64,000 bases of DNA from Paenibacillus cymbidii (GTDB lineage Bacteria > Bacillota > Bacilli > Paenibacillales > NBRC-103111): positions 620,001 through 684,000 of the forward strand of contig NZ_SHLX01000001.1 in assembly GCF_004764705.1 (NCBI RefSeq), given 5' to 3'. Below are positions 1 to 8,631 of this stretch, in pieces. Made by a program: the position numbers and the translations under genes. Below the pieces are notes generated by a model that ran no database searches, was not told where the DNA came from, and worked only from the letters and a program-made list of their open reading frames with translations. The stretch's first letter is position 1; every line of letters starts with the position of its first letter.

Positions 1-1
1 A

Positions 2-208
2 ACGCCGGACTACGATCCGTCGAACCGCGTCATGGCCATGACCAAAATTATGGAAACCGGCGGCTTGTTGACCGGTCTCATTTACCAGAACGAACAGAAG
101 AAAAGCTATGAAGACATGGTCGGCGGCTTCAAGCCCGAAGCGCTTGCCAATCAGAACATCAAGTTGACCGAAGCGGAATTCGACAAGCTGGTAGCCGAAT
201 TCAAATAA
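2..208 (+). CDS. korB: 2-oxoacid:ferredoxin oxidoreductase, beta subunit (C-terminal part)
   Basis: Only the last 68 codons lie in the window; the gene begins upstream. The reading frame runs from base 2 to a TAA. The tail carries DYDPSNR, then GGLLTGLIYQNEQKKSYED, then a short acidic C-terminus, which is the usual end of the beta (TPP-binding) subunit of KorAB-type enzymes. These cytoplasmic enzymes oxidise 2-oxoacids to acyl-CoA with ferredoxin as acceptor. The catalytic TPP motif is outside the window, so substrate choice cannot be judged. A strong hairpin terminator follows directly, so this gene ends its operon. The identification rests on the tail alone. Confidence 0.75.
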   Translation, partial: TPDYDPSNRVMAMTKIMETGGLLTGLIYQNEQKKSYEDMVGGFKPEALANQNIKLTEAEFDKLVAEFK

Positions 209-226
209 ACGATCGTACCGAAATCA

Positions 227-256
227 GGCATACGGGGCAGCCCGTATGCCTTTTTT
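227..256 (+). terminator. Intrinsic terminator after korB
   Basis: A perfect 10-bp stem (GGCATACGGG at 227-236 with CCCGTATGCC at 241-250) has a 4-base loop and is followed by six T residues. It separates korB from the pduL-like gene. Confidence 0.9.
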
Positions 257-319
257 GCAAAGCCGGAGGAAGCGACGTCATACGGTATGGGAATGCTGGA
301 AGAAGCAGGGGGAGAAACG

Positions 320-889
320 ATGAAGGTAGTGCCGATCGGCGTGTCGGGCAGACATATTCATCTGCAGACCGATCATATCGCCGCGCTGTTCGGAGAAGGA
401 TACGAACTGCGGAAGCTTAAGCAGTTGTCGCAGCCGTATCAATATGCAGCCGAGGAAGCTGTCCGTGTGGAAGGGCCGCGCGGCGTATTCCCCGCTGTGC
501 GGATCGTGGGGCCGGCCCGGCCGAAAACGCAGCTGGAGCTGTCCCGTACCGACGCGCTGGCGCTTGGCGTACAGGCGCCGATTCGCGAGTCCGGCAGGCT
601 GGACGGCACACCCGGCATTCGGCTGGTTGGTCCGAGTGGCGTCATCGAGCTGGAACGGGGCGTGATCGTGGCGGCGCGTCACATTCATTTTCATCCGAAC
701 GAGGCGGCAGCCTGGGGCATCGCCGACAAGCAGCGCCTCCAGGTGAAGCTGAACGGAGAGCGTCCACTTGTCTTTCTCGACGTGATTGCCCGCGTGTCAG
801 ACCGGTTCGCGCTCGACATGCATATCGATACGGACGAAGCGAATGCCGCCGGCGTCAGTAGCGGCGATTTGGCCGAAATCATCGGCTGA
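320..889 (+). CDS. pduL: PduL-like phosphate acyltransferase
   Basis: The 189-residue product matches the length and pattern of PduL-type phosphotransacylases, which exchange acyl-CoA and acyl-phosphate. Two His-rich metal-site motifs are visible: RHIHLQ near residues 11-16 and ARHIHFHP near 119-126. Family members bind zinc through such histidines in two tandem beta-barrel halves. The ATG at 320 is chosen because AGGGGGAG lies at an ideal distance before it; an in-frame ATG at 287 lacks a good ribosome site. No shell-protein genes or encapsulation peptide are seen, so a microcompartment role is not implied. Placement after korB suggests acyl-CoA/acyl-phosphate metabolism, which is inference. 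Confidence 0.85.
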   Translation: MKVVPIGVSGRHIHLQTDHIAALFGEGYELRKLKQLSQPYQYAAEEAVRVEGPRGVFPAVRIVGPARPKTQLELSRTDALALGVQAPIRESGRLDGTPGIRLVGPSGVIELERGVIVAARHIHFHPNEAAAWGIADKQRLQVKLNGERPLVFLDVIARVSDRFALDMHIDTDEANAAGVSSGDLAEIIG

Positions 890-968
890 TGCATCCGGAA
901 GTCCGATGCGGCGTGCGGTGATGGAGCGGTGCGAATCGCCCGGGTCCGGACATGGCAGCATTATGGGA

Positions 969-997
969 TGGATTCCGGTCAGCCGGAATGCTATAAT
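969..997 (+). promoter_or_regulatory. Candidate sigma-A promoter for miaB-ricA
   Basis: A perfect TATAAT is at 992-997, with a weak -35 (TGGATT, 969-974) 17 bases upstream, about 75 bases before the miaB start. The strong -10 box and lack of a coding function make it the likely promoter. Confidence 0.55.
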
Positions 998-1072
998 AAA
1001 AAATTGAGCGATGCAATTTTGAGTTGTTAAGGCTGCCTGCCGCGATGCGGCCAGGCCAAAGGAAGTGAGCAA

Positions 1073-2620
1073 GTGACGCAGAAAGACTACTCGGCTTATT
1101 TCGATTTTTCGACTGCCAAGGTGGTGCGCGAGCAAGACGGCAAAACGACGTATCGAATCAAAGGAAGAGAGATCACGATCAATGCCGCGCCCTCCTACAA
1201 GGACGAAAAACGAAGAGGCAAAGAAGATATACAGGTTCATTACGATTTTGGCATTCCCGAAGATATGCAGGCGTTTGGCGAAGGCAAACGTTATTTGGTC
1301 GTGACGTACGGCTGCCAAATGAACGAACACGATACGGAAACGATCAAAGGGCTGCTGGAGCAAATGGGCTACCGGGCGACCGAGGACCGCGAGGAAGCCG
1401 ATATCATCCTGCTGAACACGTGCGCCGTGCGTGAAAATGCGGAGGACAAGGTGTTCGGCGAGCTCGGCCACCTGAAAGGCTTGAAGGCGGAGAAGCCGGG
1501 CCTCATGCTTGGCGTTTGCGGCTGCATGTCGCAGGAAGAGTCGGTCGTCGGGCGCATCATGCAGAAGCACCCGTTCGTCGATCTGATCTTCGGCACGCAC
1601 AACATTCACCGGCTGCCGCACTTGCTGCGGGAAGCGGTGTTCGGCAAGGAAATGGTCGTCGAGGTGTGGTCGAAAGAAGGCGACATCATCGAAAACTTGC
1701 CGAAGAAGCGGGAAGGCATCAAAGCCTGGGTCAACATCATGTACGGCTGCGACAAGTTCTGCACGTATTGCATTGTGCCGTATACGCGTGGCAAAGAGCG
1801 GAGCCGCCGTCCGGAGGACGTGCTGGCGGAAGTGCGCGACCTAGCCCGCCAAGGCTACAAGGAAATTATGCTGCTCGGCCAGAACGTCAATGCGTACGGC
1901 AAAGATTTCACCGACCGCACGTATACGTTCGGCGATTTGATGGACGACGTGCGCAAGATCGACATTCCGCGCGTCCGGTTTACGACGTCGCATCCGCGCG
2001 ATTTTGACGCGCGGCTGATCGAGGTGCTGGCGAAGAAGGGCAACCTGATGGAGCATATTCATCTGCCGGTGCAGTCGGGAAGCAGTGCGATCTTGAAGGC
2101 CATGAGCCGCAAGTACAACCGCGAGCAATATTTGCAGCTTGTCCGCGACATCCGCACGGCGATGCCCGATGTGGTGCTGACGACCGATATAATCGTCGGC
2201 TTCCCGGGCGAAACGGAGGAGCAGTTCGCGGAAACGATGTCTCTGGTGCGCGAAGTCGGTTTCGACGGCGCGTACACGTTCATTTATTCGCCGCGCGAAG
2301 GCACGCCGGCCGCGGCGATGGCCGACGACGTGCCGGAGCAGACGAAGCGCGAACGGCTGCAGCGGCTGAACGATCTGCTCACCGACTTGAGCAAGGCAAG
2401 CAACGATAGGCTGCGCGGCCAAACCGTCGAGGTGCTGGTAGAAGGCGAATCGCGGACCAATCCCGACGTGCTGGCAGCGCGCACGCGTACGAACAAACTG
2501 GTCCATTTTACCGGCGATCGCACGCTTGTCGGCCAAGTCGTCCAGGTGCGCATTACTGAACCGCAGTCGTGGCTGCTCCGGGCGGAACTGATTCGGGAGC
2601 CGCAGCGAAACGCCATTTAG
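1073..2620 (+). CDS. miaB: tRNA-2-methylthio-N6-dimethylallyladenosine synthase MiaB
   Basis: This 515-residue radical-SAM methylthiotransferase adds the methylthio group to i6A37 of tRNAs reading UNN codons. The N-terminal UPF0004 domain (about 73-190) has the three auxiliary-cluster cysteines C81, C117 and C151. The radical-SAM motif CDKFCTYC supplies C226, C230 and C233. A TRAM domain closes the protein (about 445-510). The start is GTG at 1073, preceded by AAAGGAAGTG. The first 70 residues are the basic extension typical of Firmicutes MiaB. The next gene is ricA, the same order as in Bacillus subtilis. Confidence 0.97.
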   Translation: MTQKDYSAYFDFSTAKVVREQDGKTTYRIKGREITINAAPSYKDEKRRGKEDIQVHYDFGIPEDMQAFGEGKRYLVVTYGCQMNEHDTETIKGLLEQMGYRATEDREEADIILLNTCAVRENAEDKVFGELGHLKGLKAEKPGLMLGVCGCMSQEESVVGRIMQKHPFVDLIFGTHNIHRLPHLLREAVFGKEMVVEVWSKEGDIIENLPKKREGIKAWVNIMYGCDKFCTYCIVPYTRGKERSRRPEDVLAEVRDLARQGYKEIMLLGQNVNAYGKDFTDRTYTFGDLMDDVRKIDIPRVRFTTSHPRDFDARLIEVLAKKGNLMEHIHLPVQSGSSAILKAMSRKYNREQYLQLVRDIRTAMPDVVLTTDIIVGFPGETEEQFAETMSLVREVGFDGAYTFIYSPREGTPAAAMADDVPEQTKRERLQRLNDLLTDLSKASNDRLRGQTVEVLVEGESRTNPDVLAARTRTNKLVHFTGDRTLVGQVVQVRITEPQSWLLRAELIREPQRNAI

Positions 2621-2628
2621 CCGCACTG

Positions 2629-2660
2629 CCGCCGGGAAAGAGACAAGTCATTTCCGGCGG
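2629..2660 (+). other. Hairpin in the miaB-ricA gap
   Basis: CCGCCGGGAAA at 2629-2639 pairs with TTTCCGGCGG at 2651-2660 around a short loop. No T-run follows, so it is not a convincing terminator. It may stabilise or process the miaB-ricA transcript. Confidence 0.4.
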
Positions 2661-2716
2661 GCGGACGATTGCGGCGATCGGAACGATTTTTACCATTGGC
2701 AAGGGGTTGAACGATC

Positions 2717-3172
2717 ATGAGAGAGCATTTGGACGAACATGGCAATTGCGCCATCGAGCATCACCACGCGAACGAACTGCTCATTCGCGACGATATTATG
2801 GCCAAGGCGAAGGAACTCGCCGATTTGATCTCGACTTCGTCCGAGGTGCAGTTTTACAAGCGGGCGGAAAAACAGATCGATACGAACGATCATGTGCAAT
2901 CGCTGATCAAATCGATCAAGAAGAAACAGAAGGAAATCGTTGCCTTCGAATCGTTCGAGAACAAAAAGATGGTCGAGAAGATCGAAGGGGAAATCAACGC
3001 GCTTCAGGACGAACTGGACAACATTCCGATCGTCAGCGAATTTCAGCAATCGCAAAGCGACATCAACTACTTGCTGCAACTGGTGATGTCGGTCGTGCGC
3101 GATACCGTGTCGAAACAGATTGAAGTGGAACAAACGGAAACTGCCGGCGAGCCGGAAAACTGCAGCGACTAA
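2717..3172 (+). CDS. ricA: RicA (YmcA) family regulatory protein
   Basis: The 151-residue helical protein matches the YmcA/RicA family. In B. subtilis RicA joins RicF and RicT in a complex that promotes mRNA maturation by RNase Y and affects sporulation, competence and biofilm formation; the complex carries iron-sulfur clusters. The family core runs from about residue 23 (IRDDIMAKAKELADLI) to 137 and is rich in coiled-coil-forming Lys, Glu and Gln. Cysteines occur at C11 and close to the C-terminus (ENCSD), fitting a cluster-ligand role. The ATG follows AAGGGG. Position behind miaB is the conserved context. Confidence 0.9.
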   Translation: MREHLDEHGNCAIEHHHANELLIRDDIMAKAKELADLISTSSEVQFYKRAEKQIDTNDHVQSLIKSIKKKQKEIVAFESFENKKMVEKIEGEINALQDELDNIPIVSEFQQSQSDINYLLQLVMSVVRDTVSKQIEVEQTETAGEPENCSD

Positions 3173-3256
3173 ACGGCCAAGCAGCTCCGGCGGCGACCGC
3201 CGACAGCGGAACAAGTGCGCAAGTTGAGGCGAAAGCGATCATGGGGAGGAATCGGG

Positions 3257-4138
3257 ATGGCGGGAAGCGAAGTCGAACTCGTGCTTGACGTCAAGGCGAA
3301 TTTGGGCGAAGGCCCGAGCTGGGATGCGGAGAAGCGGGTGCTTTATTGGGTTAACATTATGGCAGGCGAAGTACATATTTACGATCCGGCGCAAGGCACG
3401 GATCGTACGATTTCGGTTGGTTCCCCGGTAGGGGCTGTCGTGCCCGGCAAAGGCAATCTGGTATATGTCGTCACACAGCAAGGCTTCCATTCGCTGGACA
3501 TCGAGACGGAGCAGCTGACGCCGATTGTCGACCCGGAGCCGGAACTGACGAACAACCGGTTCAATGACGGCAAATGCGATCCCGAAGGACGGTACTGGGC
3601 GGGCACGATGTCGTTGTCGGGCGAACAAGGAACGGGTTCGTTCTATTGCCTCGATCCGAAAACCGGCGTACGCAAGCTGTTCGGCGACGTCAGTTGTTCG
3701 AACGGCATCGCCTGGAGTCCCGACTATCGCACCATGTACTATATCGACTCGCCGACGCTGCAAGTAGTTGCCTTCGATTATGACCGCGCCACCGGCGACA
3801 TCTCCGGCAAACGGGTCGTCGTGCAGTTGGGCGAAGGAGAAGGCGTTCCGGACGGCATGGCGTCCGACGCGGCGGGCAATCTGTGGGTCGCGCAGTGGGG
3901 CGGCTACCAGGTATCCCATTGGAACCCTGCGACCGGCGAGAAGTTGGGCTCGATCGCCGTGCCGTCAGCCAACGCATCGTCTTGCTGCTTCGGCGGCGAC
4001 GATTTGCGCGACTTGTATATCACGTCTGCCCGTACCGACAATAGCGAAGACGTGCTCGCAAAGTATCCGCAATCCGGCGGGTTGTTCCGCATCCGGCTGG
4101 ATGTGCCGGGACTGCCGACGCATCGTTACGGCGGGTAA
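3257..4138 (+). CDS. SMP-30/gluconolactonase/LRE family protein
   Basis: The 293-residue six-bladed propeller protein is of the SMP-30/regucalcin type; such enzymes hydrolyse sugar lactones with a divalent metal. Expected metal or active-site residues are visible: E18 in LGEGPSW, Asn in RFNDGK, Asn in SNGIAWS, and Asp in VPDGMA. The ATG at 3257 has GGGGAGGA six bases upstream, which is better than the in-frame GTG at 3215. No signal peptide is seen, so it is cytoplasmic. It precedes a region of oxidoreductases and isomerases, where a lactonase would fit oxidative sugar metabolism (inference). A terminator follows. Confidence 0.85.
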   Translation: MAGSEVELVLDVKANLGEGPSWDAEKRVLYWVNIMAGEVHIYDPAQGTDRTISVGSPVGAVVPGKGNLVYVVTQQGFHSLDIETEQLTPIVDPEPELTNNRFNDGKCDPEGRYWAGTMSLSGEQGTGSFYCLDPKTGVRKLFGDVSCSNGIAWSPDYRTMYYIDSPTLQVVAFDYDRATGDISGKRVVVQLGEGEGVPDGMASDAAGNLWVAQWGGYQVSHWNPATGEKLGSIAVPSANASSCCFGGDDLRDLYITSARTDNSEDVLAKYPQSGGLFRIRLDVPGLPTHRYGG

Positions 4139-4156
4139 GATCAGGCTATGCACAAG

Positions 4157-4196
4157 AACCGTATGGTCCGCTTGGCGGTACCGTACGGTTTTTTTC
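4157..4196 (+). terminator. Intrinsic terminator after the lactonase gene
   Basis: AACCGTATGGT (4157-4167) pairs with ACCGTACGGTT (4180-4190) as an 11-bp stem with one wobble, followed by seven T residues. Confidence 0.9.
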
Positions 4197-4221
4197 CGTT
4201 AGCTGACTTCGAAGGGGATGG

Positions 4222-4415
4222 CGAAATAGGCCATCTTTTATTGCTTATATCGTCAAAAATAGCCTGTCGTCGCATAATAGCCAGTGATTTCACTGGCTAT
4301 TCGTGTCAATCAGCCCGGATTGAAGCTATTTGGCCGAAATAACCAGTGTTTTCACGGGTTATTTTCGATGAGACGGCCGAAACGGGGGCAATAAGCCACT
4401 TTTTGTGGGCTATTT
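4222..4415. repeat. Four-hairpin intergenic repeat, family A, copy 1
   Basis: Four successive hairpins are built on the theme AATAGCCA...TGGCTATT. The second (4276-4301) is perfect: AATAGCCAGTG, loop ATTT, then CACTGGCTATT. The third (4338-4363) reads AATAACCAGTG...CACGGGTTATT, the fourth (4390-4413) AATAAGCCAC...GTGGGCTATT. The first (4223-4248) is degenerate. Linkers such as TTTTCGATGAGACGGCCG are shared with the copy at 53.4 kb, so the whole array is the repeat unit, not single palindromes. No protein is encoded. Confidence 0.85.
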
Positions 4416-4516
4416 CGTTGCTGAGCGGGATGAAACGAAGTTCGTTGCGGAAATGACCGCGTATGCCTGGGAAGGGCGGTTTTCATGCACGCCGATAGCG
4501 GTGCATCTGGCGCAAT

Positions 4517-4633
4517 ATGACCGATTTCACCATCGATATGGCGCAATCGGCAATGCCGGCCGCGGCGCGAGCGATTACGATGAAAGGGAAGCGACACCAT
4601 ATCGAATGGCGAGGTGCTCCTGCCCATGATTAA
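4517..4633 (+). other. Conserved upstream block / possible 38-codon leader peptide (copy 1)
   Basis: The first 42 bases (4517-4558) match 32 of 42 positions, without gaps, at 13622-13663, which lies upstream of the paralogous oxidoreductase operon. Both contain ATGACCGA, ACCAT, ATGGCG and GGCAATGCCG. Read as protein, both start MT..T..MA..AMP..AR, and both frames end just inside the start of the downstream oxidoreductase gene (here TAA at 4631-4633, overlapping the ATG at 4626). No good ribosome site precedes the ATG, so an operator or RNA element is at least as likely as a peptide. Confidence 0.35.
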
Positions 4634-5636
4634 AGCTGCCGTAGTCGGCTGCAACCATATCGGCAACATTCATTGCCGCGTGCTGAAGGCGCATCCAGAC
4701 GTGGAGCTGACGGCCGTATGCGACTTGATGGAGGATCGGGCGAAAACCGCCGCCGCCGCTTTTGGGGCTACGGCCTATACGGATTTGAGCCGCCTGCTGG
4801 CGGAAACGGACGTTGACGTCGTTCATGTGGCGACGGCCGGGCTGGAGAACGGCAGCCATCATTTTGCTCCGGCGATGCTGGCGATTCAGGCGGGCAAAGA
4901 CGTGCTCGTCGAAAAACCGATTTCGAACGATATCGAGGAAGCGCGGACGCTCGTCCGCGAAGCGAGGGCGCGCGGCGTCCGACTGGCTTGCAACATGAAC
5001 CATCGGTTCGTCGAACCGGCGTACAAAGCGAAGGAGTGGATCGCCCAAGGCAAGCTCGGCACGCTGCTGTTCGTCAACATGAAGCTGACGATCCGCAACA
5101 AACGCGACGATACGCCCTGGTTCCATCTGCGCGCGCTTCATCCGCATTCGATCGACGTGATGCGCTATTTTGCCGGGGACATCAAGCGGGTACAGGCTTT
5201 CATGACGCAGGCGCCGGGACGAACTAGCTGGTCGACGGTATCCATCAACATGTTGTTCGCTTCGGGAGCGGTCGGCCATTTGACCGGCAGCTACGACATG
5301 TCGTTCAAGCATCCGATCGAAAGCTGCGAGGTGGCCGGCGATCAAGGACGGTTTACGCTCGACAATGTGTATGACAAGCTGGTTTACTATCCGCATGAAA
5401 GCGAAGAAAAAATCGTCATCGACAGCTCCATCATGGGGCCGATGAACGGATTTAACGATACGTTTGGCAATCGCATCGGCCATTTCATCAGCCAGGTGAA
5501 AGAGCGGGTGGCGCCGGAGCTGATCGCCGGCTCGGGCGTCGATGCGCTGGCCGCGCAAGAAGTGATCGAAGCGGCGATCCGCTCCCAGCAGGAAGGCGGA
5601 GCCGCGATCGACGTCGTCGAAAGCTGGCTGCCATGA
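4626..5636 (+). CDS. Gfo/Idh/MocA family oxidoreductase (copy A)
   Basis: This 336-residue NAD(P)-dependent sugar or cyclitol dehydrogenase-like protein has an N-terminal Rossmann fold starting IKAAVVGCNHIG, where the usual second Gly of GxGxxG is Asn. The family motif EKP follows near residue 97, then the C-terminal alpha/beta domain with WFHLRALHPHSIDVMRYF. The ATG at 4626 has GAGGTG nine bases upstream; a GTG at 4614 is less likely. It is a close paralogue of the protein at 13723. Only 26 bases separate it from the APS kinase gene, so the two are probably co-transcribed. The substrate is unknown. Confidence 0.88.
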   Translation: MIKAAVVGCNHIGNIHCRVLKAHPDVELTAVCDLMEDRAKTAAAAFGATAYTDLSRLLAETDVDVVHVATAGLENGSHHFAPAMLAIQAGKDVLVEKPISNDIEEARTLVREARARGVRLACNMNHRFVEPAYKAKEWIAQGKLGTLLFVNMKLTIRNKRDDTPWFHLRALHPHSIDVMRYFAGDIKRVQAFMTQAPGRTSWSTVSINMLFASGAVGHLTGSYDMSFKHPIESCEVAGDQGRFTLDNVYDKLVYYPHESEEKIVIDSSIMGPMNGFNDTFGNRIGHFISQVKERVAPELIAGSGVDALAAQEVIEAAIRSQQEGGAAIDVVESWLP

Positions 5637-5662
5637 CAAGCGACAGAAGAGGGGAACCGGTT

Positions 5663-6256
5663 ATGCACAACGATTCGGGTCAACAAGGGAAAGTACTGTG
5701 GTTCACCGGTTTGTCGGGCGCCGGCAAAACGACGACGGCGCGCGCCGTCGCGAGCGAGCTGGCCGCCAGCGGCGTCGCGTGCGAGCTGCTCGACGGCGAC
5801 GAGCTGCGGGAGACGATATGCAAGGGGCTCGGCTTCTCGCGCGAGGATCGGATCGAAAACATCCGCCGCGTCGTTTATCTCAGCAAGCTGCTTTCGCGCC
5901 ACGGCGTAACGGTGCTCGTTTCGGCGATTACGCCGTATCGCGAGATGAGGGAACATGCGCGGGAGCAATTGCCCGGCTACGTGGAAATCCACGTCGATTG
6001 CGCGCTGGCGGAATGCGAGCGACGCGACGTGAAGGGGCTGTACGCCAAGGCGCGCAACCGCCAAATCGAACGCTTCACCGGCATCAGCGATCCGTACGAA
6101 ACGCCGGAGCGGCCGGAGTTGACCATCCGCACCGATCTGGCGCCGCTTGAACACAATACGCGCCGCATTCTGGAATGGCTCGCGGCGAACGGAGTGCCGC
6201 AGGCGCTGGCGCCGCGCGTTGCTGCCGGAACGGGCAGCGGAGGAGCGGGCGCATGA
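5663..6256 (+). CDS. cysC: Adenylyl-sulfate (APS) kinase
   Basis: The 197-residue P-loop kinase phosphorylates APS to PAPS in the family. Walker A is GLSGAGKTT (16-24). Family signatures follow in order: LLDGDELR, GFSREDRIENIRR, ITPYREMR, KGLYAKAR and FTGISDPYE. All substrate-binding motifs look intact. The ATG at 5663 has AGAGGGG upstream; an ATG at 5633 would overlap the previous stop. No ATP sulfurylase, PAPS reductase or sulfotransferase gene is in the window. The stop overlaps the start of the next, sulfatase-like gene by four bases, so the two are translationally coupled. The assignment of family is firm; the role in this context is open. Confidence 0.88.
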   Translation: MHNDSGQQGKVLWFTGLSGAGKTTTARAVASELAASGVACELLDGDELRETICKGLGFSREDRIENIRRVVYLSKLLSRHGVTVLVSAITPYREMREHAREQLPGYVEIHVDCALAECERRDVKGLYAKARNRQIERFTGISDPYETPERPELTIRTDLAPLEHNTRRILEWLAANGVPQALAPRVAAGTGSGGAGA

Positions 6257-7656
6257 ACATCATCCTGATCTCGCTCGACACGCTGCGGGCTTCGCGCCTC
6301 GGCTGTTACGGCTATGAGAAGCCGACCAGCCCGTATCTCGATACGATCGCTTCGCAAGGAGTGCTGTTCGAGCGGGCGTTTGCCGCCGATATTCCGACGG
6401 AAGTGGCGCATACGGACATTTTTACCGGTAAAGTGGGTTTGACGACCGGCGTCGTGTCGCACGGCTCCGATTTGAGCCAATTGCCCAAAACGACGGACTG
6501 GCTGCCGACGATGCTGCGCAAGGCGGGCTTCCAGACGGCCGCCGTCGACAACTTGTACCAACTGAAGGAATGGTTTGCCCGCGGCTATCGGCATTACATC
6601 AATTCCGTGGGAGAGCAGCGCTGGATCGACGGCGAAACGGTGAACCAACTGGCTAAAGAATGGATCGGCGGCCACAAGGACGAACCGTTTTTCCTGTTCC
6701 TGCACTATTGGGACGCGCATACGCCTTATTTGCCACCGGAATCGTATGTGCCGCCTTTTTACGAACCGGGACGCGACCCGTTCGATCCGGCGAACCGCAG
6801 CATGGAGGGGGCGTACAACCATAGCGCCTATCCGTTTTTTAAGCATCATCACTACGATTTGCTGGGCGGCGTGACGGACGCCGCGTATGTCGACGCGTTG
6901 TACGACGCGGAAATCCGCTATTTGGACGACAAGCTGCGCGAGCTGGACGAATACCTGGAAGCGCAGGGCTTGCGCGACGATACGCTGCTCGTGCTGTTCG
7001 GCGATCACGGCGAAAGCTTGACCGAACACGAAATTTATTGGGATCACTGCGGTTTGTACGATACGACGGTGCATGTGCCGGTCATCATGCGTTGGCCGGG
7101 CCATATCCCGCCGGGGAAACGGGTGAAGGGGCTTGTGCAGCAGGCGGACCTGATGCCGACATTGCTGCAGGCCGCGTCTTTGCCGGTACCGGCAGGGCTT
7201 GACGGCGCCAGCTTGTGGCCGTGCATTCTGCACGACGAGGCAGGGACGCGAGACCGCGTTTATTTGAGCGAATGCGCCTGGCAGGCGTGCCGGGGCATCC
7301 GGACGGAGCGCTACAAGTTTATCCGCATTTACGATCCGGGACCGTTCGCACGGCCGCGCCGGGAGCTGTTCGACCTGCAGGACGATCCGCAGGAAACTCG
7401 CAACCTGGCGGAAACGATGCCGGAGCTGGCCGACGCGATGGAGCGGGAGCTCGACCTGTGGGTGAAACGCACGCTGAACGGCCGGCCCGATCCGATGGTG
7501 CGCCAGCTCACGGGACCGGGATTGCCGTTTCGCCGGCGCATCGAACAAATATTGGCCGAAGTCGGGCTGAACTGGGACGAGTGGCTGGCCAGTCCGGACC
7601 GCGCCCTGTTCGACGAGCGGCATCACGAGCGGTTCGCGGCGAACCGCCGTACGTAA
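6253..7656 (+). CDS. Sulfatase-superfamily hydrolase, Thr-type
   Basis: The 467-residue protein has the alkaline phosphatase/sulfatase fold: ILISLDTLRAS with metal-binding Asp near residue 9, and LFGDHGESLTEHE with the second metal site. At the place of the formylglycine motif CxPxR it has T49-E-V-A-H53, followed by TDIFTG. Without Cys or Ser there it cannot form formylglycine. Thr nucleophiles at this place occur in phosphate-acting relatives such as LtaS and phosphopentomutase, so a phospho-ester or phosphotransfer role is likelier than sulfate release (inference). No signal peptide. The ATG overlaps the cysC stop and has GCGGAGGAGC upstream. Confidence 0.85.
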   Translation: MNIILISLDTLRASRLGCYGYEKPTSPYLDTIASQGVLFERAFAADIPTEVAHTDIFTGKVGLTTGVVSHGSDLSQLPKTTDWLPTMLRKAGFQTAAVDNLYQLKEWFARGYRHYINSVGEQRWIDGETVNQLAKEWIGGHKDEPFFLFLHYWDAHTPYLPPESYVPPFYEPGRDPFDPANRSMEGAYNHSAYPFFKHHHYDLLGGVTDAAYVDALYDAEIRYLDDKLRELDEYLEAQGLRDDTLLVLFGDHGESLTEHEIYWDHCGLYDTTVHVPVIMRWPGHIPPGKRVKGLVQQADLMPTLLQAASLPVPAGLDGASLWPCILHDEAGTRDRVYLSECAWQACRGIRTERYKFIRIYDPGPFARPRRELFDLQDDPQETRNLAETMPELADAMERELDLWVKRTLNGRPDPMVRQLTGPGLPFRRRIEQILAEVGLNWDEWLASPDRALFDERHHERFAANRRT

Positions 7657-7670
7657 AACGTGCCGGATTG

Positions 7671-7679
7671 TGCTACAAT
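7671..7679 (+). promoter_or_regulatory. Candidate extended -10 promoter for AraC gene
   Basis: TGCTACAAT is an extended -10 box (TGn plus TACAAT). No good -35 is visible. It lies about 50 bases before the AraC start codon, just after the sulfatase-like gene ends. Confidence 0.45.
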
Positions 7680-7728
7680 AAGGCTAATTGGTTTCGATAG
7701 CGAAACTTCCATTCAGGCGGTGACGCGC

Positions 7729-8622
7729 ATGAGAACATTGACCAGCGACCGGTTCATGAAACGGGAATTCCCGTTTTCGATCATGACCGCATTCCATAAC
7801 GAGCATAATTCCGGCGAATTTCACGGGCACGATTTTGTCGAGTTGGTGTACATTGTCAAAGGCGAAGGCGAACATTTGTTTGCGGATGAGCGTTACGAGG
7901 TGTGCGCGGGCGACGTGTTTATTATCAATCCCGGGGAAGAGCACGCCTATCACGTTGTGCCCGGCAAGCAGCTGGACATCATCAACTGCCTGTTCGAGCC
8001 GGGCCTCATCAGCGATACGCTGCTGAAGGAGCTGGGCGTCTCGCAGTCGATGGACTACTTCTACGTACACCCGTTCCTGAATCCGACCGAACGGTTTCAT
8101 CATATGCTCAATTTGCGCGGTCCGGATGCGGCCAGAGCGCTTGCGCTGCTCGAAGGCATGATGGGCGAGTTGAACCAGCGCCATCCCGGGTTCACCGCAT
8201 TCATCCGGCTGCAAATGATCGAACTGCTCATTCTGCTGTCGCGCTGCTACGGCATGCGGCACGCGGTGCGGACAAAGCCGGCCCGCTCGAACAAAAACGA
8301 GCTGCTCGTGCGCCGCATCTGCGGCTACCTGGAGCGCCATTACGACGAACGCATTTCGCTGACGTCGTTGTCCGAGCTGTTCAACATCAGCACCCGCCAG
8401 TTGAACCGCACGTTCAAGCAGGAAGCCGGCTGCAGCGTGCTCGACCACGTGCATCACATCCGCGTCGAGAAGGCGAAGCTGCTGCTGCAGGAAACGGACG
8501 AGAAGGTCATCACGATCGCCACTTCCGTCGGTTACGAGGACCCGGCGTTTTTCAGCCAGTTGTTCGCCCGTACGGTCGGGTGCTCGCCCGGCAAATACCG
8601 CGAGATGTGGCTGAACGCGTAG
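7729..8622 (+). CDS. AraC family transcriptional regulator (cupin sensor)
   Basis: The 297-residue regulator has an N-terminal cupin domain (about 18-100; HGHDFVELVYIVKGEGEH, DVFIINPGEEHAYHV) that would sense a ligand, and a C-terminal double helix-turn-helix (about 200-297; LTSLSELFNISTRQLNRTFK and ITIATSVGYEDPAFFSQLF). The ATG at 7729 has AGGCGGTG upstream. It follows the APS kinase/sulfatase-like operon on the same strand and converges with a second AraC gene. It is a good candidate regulator of one of the flanking operons, but no site is proven. Confidence 0.9.
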   Translation: MRTLTSDRFMKREFPFSIMTAFHNEHNSGEFHGHDFVELVYIVKGEGEHLFADERYEVCAGDVFIINPGEEHAYHVVPGKQLDIINCLFEPGLISDTLLKELGVSQSMDYFYVHPFLNPTERFHHMLNLRGPDAARALALLEGMMGELNQRHPGFTAFIRLQMIELLILLSRCYGMRHAVRTKPARSNKNELLVRRICGYLERHYDERISLTSLSELFNISTRQLNRTFKQEAGCSVLDHVHHIRVEKAKLLLQETDEKVITIATSVGYEDPAFFSQLFARTVGCSPGKYREMWLNA

Positions 8623-8631
8623 TTTTGGCAT

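Noticed and set aside
287..319. Longer start for the PduL-like protein
   Set aside because: The extra 11 residues lack a ribosome site and precede the conserved N-terminus; ATG at 320 has an excellent site.
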